Shown here piece after piece: positions 6,684-8,281 of a DNA stretch of 8,281 nucleotides. The notes under the pieces are model-generated. The model did not search any database. It was not told where the DNA came from and saw only the letters and a list, made by a program, of their open reading frames with translations. Made by a program: the position numbers and the translations under genes. Position 1 is the stretch's first letter; every line of letters begins with the position of its first letter. The stretch comes from Eutrophocola sp964490145 (GTDB lineage Bacteria > Pseudomonadota > Gammaproteobacteria > Pseudomonadales > Pseudohongiellaceae), in the NCBI GenBank assembly GCA_964490145.1, contig CAZBBS010000115.1, forward strand, positions 1 to 8,281. Direction: 5' to 3'.

Positions 6684-7670
6684 ATGCTTTCAGAATTCGA
6701 CATCATCAGCCGCTGTTTTGACCAGCCGGGCTTGTCCTGTGCAGGCAGCAATCTGATCAGGCAGGGCATCGGTGATGACTGTGCGCTGGTGGATATCCCG
6801 GTGGGCAGTTCACTGGCATTTTCGATGGACACCCTGGTTGAGGGGGTTCATTTTCCCCCGGATGCTGATCCCTTTCGCCTGGCTACCCGTGCGCTGGCCG
6901 TTAACCTGAGCGACCTCGCAGCAACCGGTGCCAAACCGGCGTACTTCACCCTTGGACTCACGCTGCCGGATGCCAACGAAGCATGGTTGATGAGTTTTGC
7001 CGATGGGCTCAAATCCCGGGCGCAAAAATTCCACTGCTGTCTTGCAGGTGGGGATATTACCCGGGGGCCTCTCACGATCACCATTCAGGTCCATGGGCTT
7101 GTACCAGCAGGCAGAGCCATTTTGCGAGATGGGGCAAAAGCGGGTGACAGCATTTACGTGACCGGTTCTCTCGGCAAGGCCGCGCTGGCCCTTTCGGTAC
7201 TTGACGGCACCTTGTCTTCAATGGATGAGAATACACAAAGGGTCTTGCTGGATGCGTATTACGATCCTGCTCCCAGAATAAAAGAAGGCATCGGCCTGTC
7301 TTCATTTGTCAGCGCCGGTATCGACATCTCGGATGGTCTGCTTGGCGATCTTGGCCACATATGCGACCGCAGTGGTGTGGGTGCCCGGGTCAGATTGTCT
7401 GCCGTTCCTGTGGATGCCCTGGTGATGCACACACTCGGCGAGCAGGCGGGTCGGGCGATGGCGCTCAATGGCGGGGATGACTATGAGCTGATTTTGACCG
7501 TCCCGGCTGACAGGGAGGCAGCATTTATTGCCGAAGCTGGGAAGCTGGACGCTGTAGTCACTCGTATCGGTGAGATTATCGAAGGCCGTACAGTTGAATG
7601 CCTGGACGATGAAGGCAATACTGTCCCGGTGACTTCCCGCAGCTACAATCATTTTCCGGAGCAGGGTTGA
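6684..7670 (+). CDS. thiL: Thiamine-monophosphate kinase
   Basis: ThiL phosphorylates thiamine monophosphate with ATP to thiamine diphosphate, the active cofactor. It belongs to the PurM-like fold. With the ATG at 6684 the product is 328 residues (E. coli 325). Motifs are GIGDDCA (28-34), MDTLVEGVHF (48-57), LAVNLSDLAATGA (71-83), the ATP-binding GGDITRGP (122-129), IDISDG (213-218) and the late GGDDYEL (263-269). An alternative GTG at 6654 directly abuts the nusB stop and has a better ribosome binding site (GGAG five bases upstream), giving 338 residues. I prefer 6684 because MLSEFDII aligns with the usual ThiL N-terminus. The stop TGA overlaps the pgpA ATG by one base (TGATG), indicating translational coupling. 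Confidence 0.94.
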   Translation: MLSEFDIISRCFDQPGLSCAGSNLIRQGIGDDCALVDIPVGSSLAFSMDTLVEGVHFPPDADPFRLATRALAVNLSDLAATGAKPAYFTLGLTLPDANEAWLMSFADGLKSRAQKFHCCLAGGDITRGPLTITIQVHGLVPAGRAILRDGAKAGDSIYVTGSLGKAALALSVLDGTLSSMDENTQRVLLDAYYDPAPRIKEGIGLSSFVSAGIDISDGLLGDLGHICDRSGVGARVRLSAVPVDALVMHTLGEQAGRAMALNGGDDYELILTVPADREAAFIAEAGKLDAVVTRIGEIIEGRTVECLDDEGNTVPVTSRSYNHFPEQG

Positions 7671-8152
7671 TGAAGGTCAGTCCGGCATTCGTGTTCACTA
7701 ACCCGGTCCACTTCCTGGCCTTTGGCCTGGGCTCCGGCCTATCCCCCAAAGCCCCCGGTACGGCAGGGACGATAATTGCCGTTCCGCTATATCTGATACT
7801 GGTTAACCTGCTTCCTTTATATGGCTATCTCGCCGCCATCACCCTGGCCTTCCTGCTGGGTATTTACCTGTGCGATAAAACCTCGAAAGACCTGGGGGTG
7901 CATGACCATGGCGGCATCGTCTGGGATGAATTCGTCGGCTTCTGGATCACCATGGTCCTGGTGCCCGTGACCTGGTTCTGGGTACTGGCGGGATTCGCTG
8001 CCTTTCGTCTTTTCGACATTCTTAAGCCCTTTCCAATCGGTTACCTGGATAAAAAGGTGCATGGCGGGTTCGGGATTATGCTGGATGATGTGATTGCTGG
8101 TGTTTATGCGGCTTTTGTAATTCAGTTGGTGATGTATTTTTCAGGGTTTTGA
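7670..8152 (+). CDS. pgpA: Phosphatidylglycerophosphatase A
   Basis: PgpA is an inner-membrane lipid phosphatase that removes the phosphate from phosphatidylglycerophosphate to give phosphatidylglycerol. The product is 160 residues (E. coli 172, with the difference mainly at the N-terminus). Motifs are GSGLSPKAPGTAGT (21-34), the strongly conserved VHDHGGIVWDEFVG (77-90) with the acidic/histidine catalytic residues, and FRLFDILKPFPI (112-123) followed by HGGFGIMLDDVIAG (131-144). Hydrophobic stretches at about 35-67, 88-115 and 141-158 are membrane segments. The ATG at 7670 overlaps the thiL stop, and GGAG lies eight bases upstream. In-frame TTG at 7667 is also open but ATG is preferred. It is the last gene of the run. 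Confidence 0.96.
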   Translation: MKVSPAFVFTNPVHFLAFGLGSGLSPKAPGTAGTIIAVPLYLILVNLLPLYGYLAAITLAFLLGIYLCDKTSKDLGVHDHGGIVWDEFVGFWITMVLVPVTWFWVLAGFAAFRLFDILKPFPIGYLDKKVHGGFGIMLDDVIAGVYAAFVIQLVMYFSGF

Positions 8153-8183
8153 CCCTGGATGACAAGTGGGTCTAATTTTTTTT
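8142..8183 (+). terminator. Weak candidate terminator after pgpA
   Basis: Two overlapping stems can form here. CAGGGT (8142-8147) pairs with ACCCTG (8152-8157) across a TTTG loop and spans the pgpA stop, but its T-run lies 18 bases away. Alternatively GACCC (8151-8155) pairs with GGGTC (8168-8172), with TAA and eight T (8176-8183) right after it, which has terminator geometry but only five base pairs. The two stems share ACCC and exclude each other. This is a plausible operon end, not a strong one. Confidence 0.35.
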
Positions 8184-8281
8184 ATGTCAGGAGTTTCCTG
8201 ACGGAGAGTATTCGCCTGCCGGCGCGGGTTTTGCCCTGCCGGGCGGGCGTTACTTTCTTTGGCGCAAAGAAAGTAACCAAA
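8159..8281 (+). CDS. Possible small hypothetical reading frame, incomplete at the window edge
   Basis: An ATG at 8159 opens a frame of 41 codons with no stop before the window end. It has no Shine-Dalgarno and lies seven bases after pgpA. The peptide starts MTSGSNFFYVRSFLTESI and later contains VTFFGAKKVTK, which is simply the translation of the palindromic repeat beneath it. I recall similar peptides scattered through proteobacterial annotations where this repeat occurs, so it is more likely repeat DNA read as protein than a real gene. No function can be given. Confidence 0.15.
   Translation, partial: MTSGSNFFYVRSFLTESIRLPARVLPCRAGVTFFGAKKVTK
8186..8281. repeat. Block of three consecutive inverted repeats, probable dispersed intergenic repeat, continuing past the window
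   Basis: Three stems follow each other. GTCAGGA (8186-8192) and TCCTGAC (8196-8202) form a 7-bp stem with a 3-base loop. A GC-rich imperfect stem pairs about 8214-8228 with 8234-8249 around a TTTTG loop, and also contains the direct repeat CTGCCGG (8216-8222 and 8236-8242). GTTACTTTCTTTG (8249-8261) and CAAAGAAAGTAAC (8265-8277) form a perfect 13-bp stem with a GCG loop. None has a terminator T-run after it. The base composition and structure differ from the flanking genes. The last palindrome resembles one I remember from intergenic sites in many proteobacteria, unverified here. Confidence 0.6.

Overview
This window is a chromosomal housekeeping segment from a gammaproteobacterium, probably not an enteric. 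The evidence is the gene order glyA-nrdR-ribD-ribE-ribB fusion-ribH-nusB-thiL-pgpA, which is classic for that class, and protein sequences that line up well with the E. coli versions I know. The DNA is moderately GC-rich and about 95% coding. I cannot name the genus.

Layout. Positions 1-707 hold the N-terminal part of the ABC-F translation factor EttA on the minus strand, cut by the window edge. A 134-bp divergent intergenic region (708-841) separates it from the plus-strand genes. Next come glyA (serine hydroxymethyltransferase), nrdR (repressor of ribonucleotide reductase genes), ribD, ribE, a ribB-type fusion gene and ribH. A striking 16-bp perfect inverted repeat with T-tracts follows, starting inside the ribH stop codon. 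After it come nusB, thiL and pgpA, the last two overlapping by one base. The final 130 bases are non-housekeeping DNA: a weak terminator-like structure, then a block of tandem inverted repeats running off the window.

How the genes work together. RibD, RibB, RibH and RibE cover the riboflavin pathway from the first pyrimidine intermediate to riboflavin. The GTP cyclohydrolase II step is the exception: the RibA-like half of the fusion protein has lost the zinc cysteines and catalytic motifs, so a separate ribA should exist elsewhere in the genome. NusB (antitermination), ThiL (thiamine diphosphate synthesis) and PgpA (phosphatidylglycerol synthesis) are usual passengers of this cluster. GlyA feeds one-carbon metabolism.

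I do not see a novel multi-gene system. The points most worth a second look are the RibBX-type fusion with its degenerate domain, the palindromic repeat/terminator between ribH and nusB, and the repeat block at the right end.
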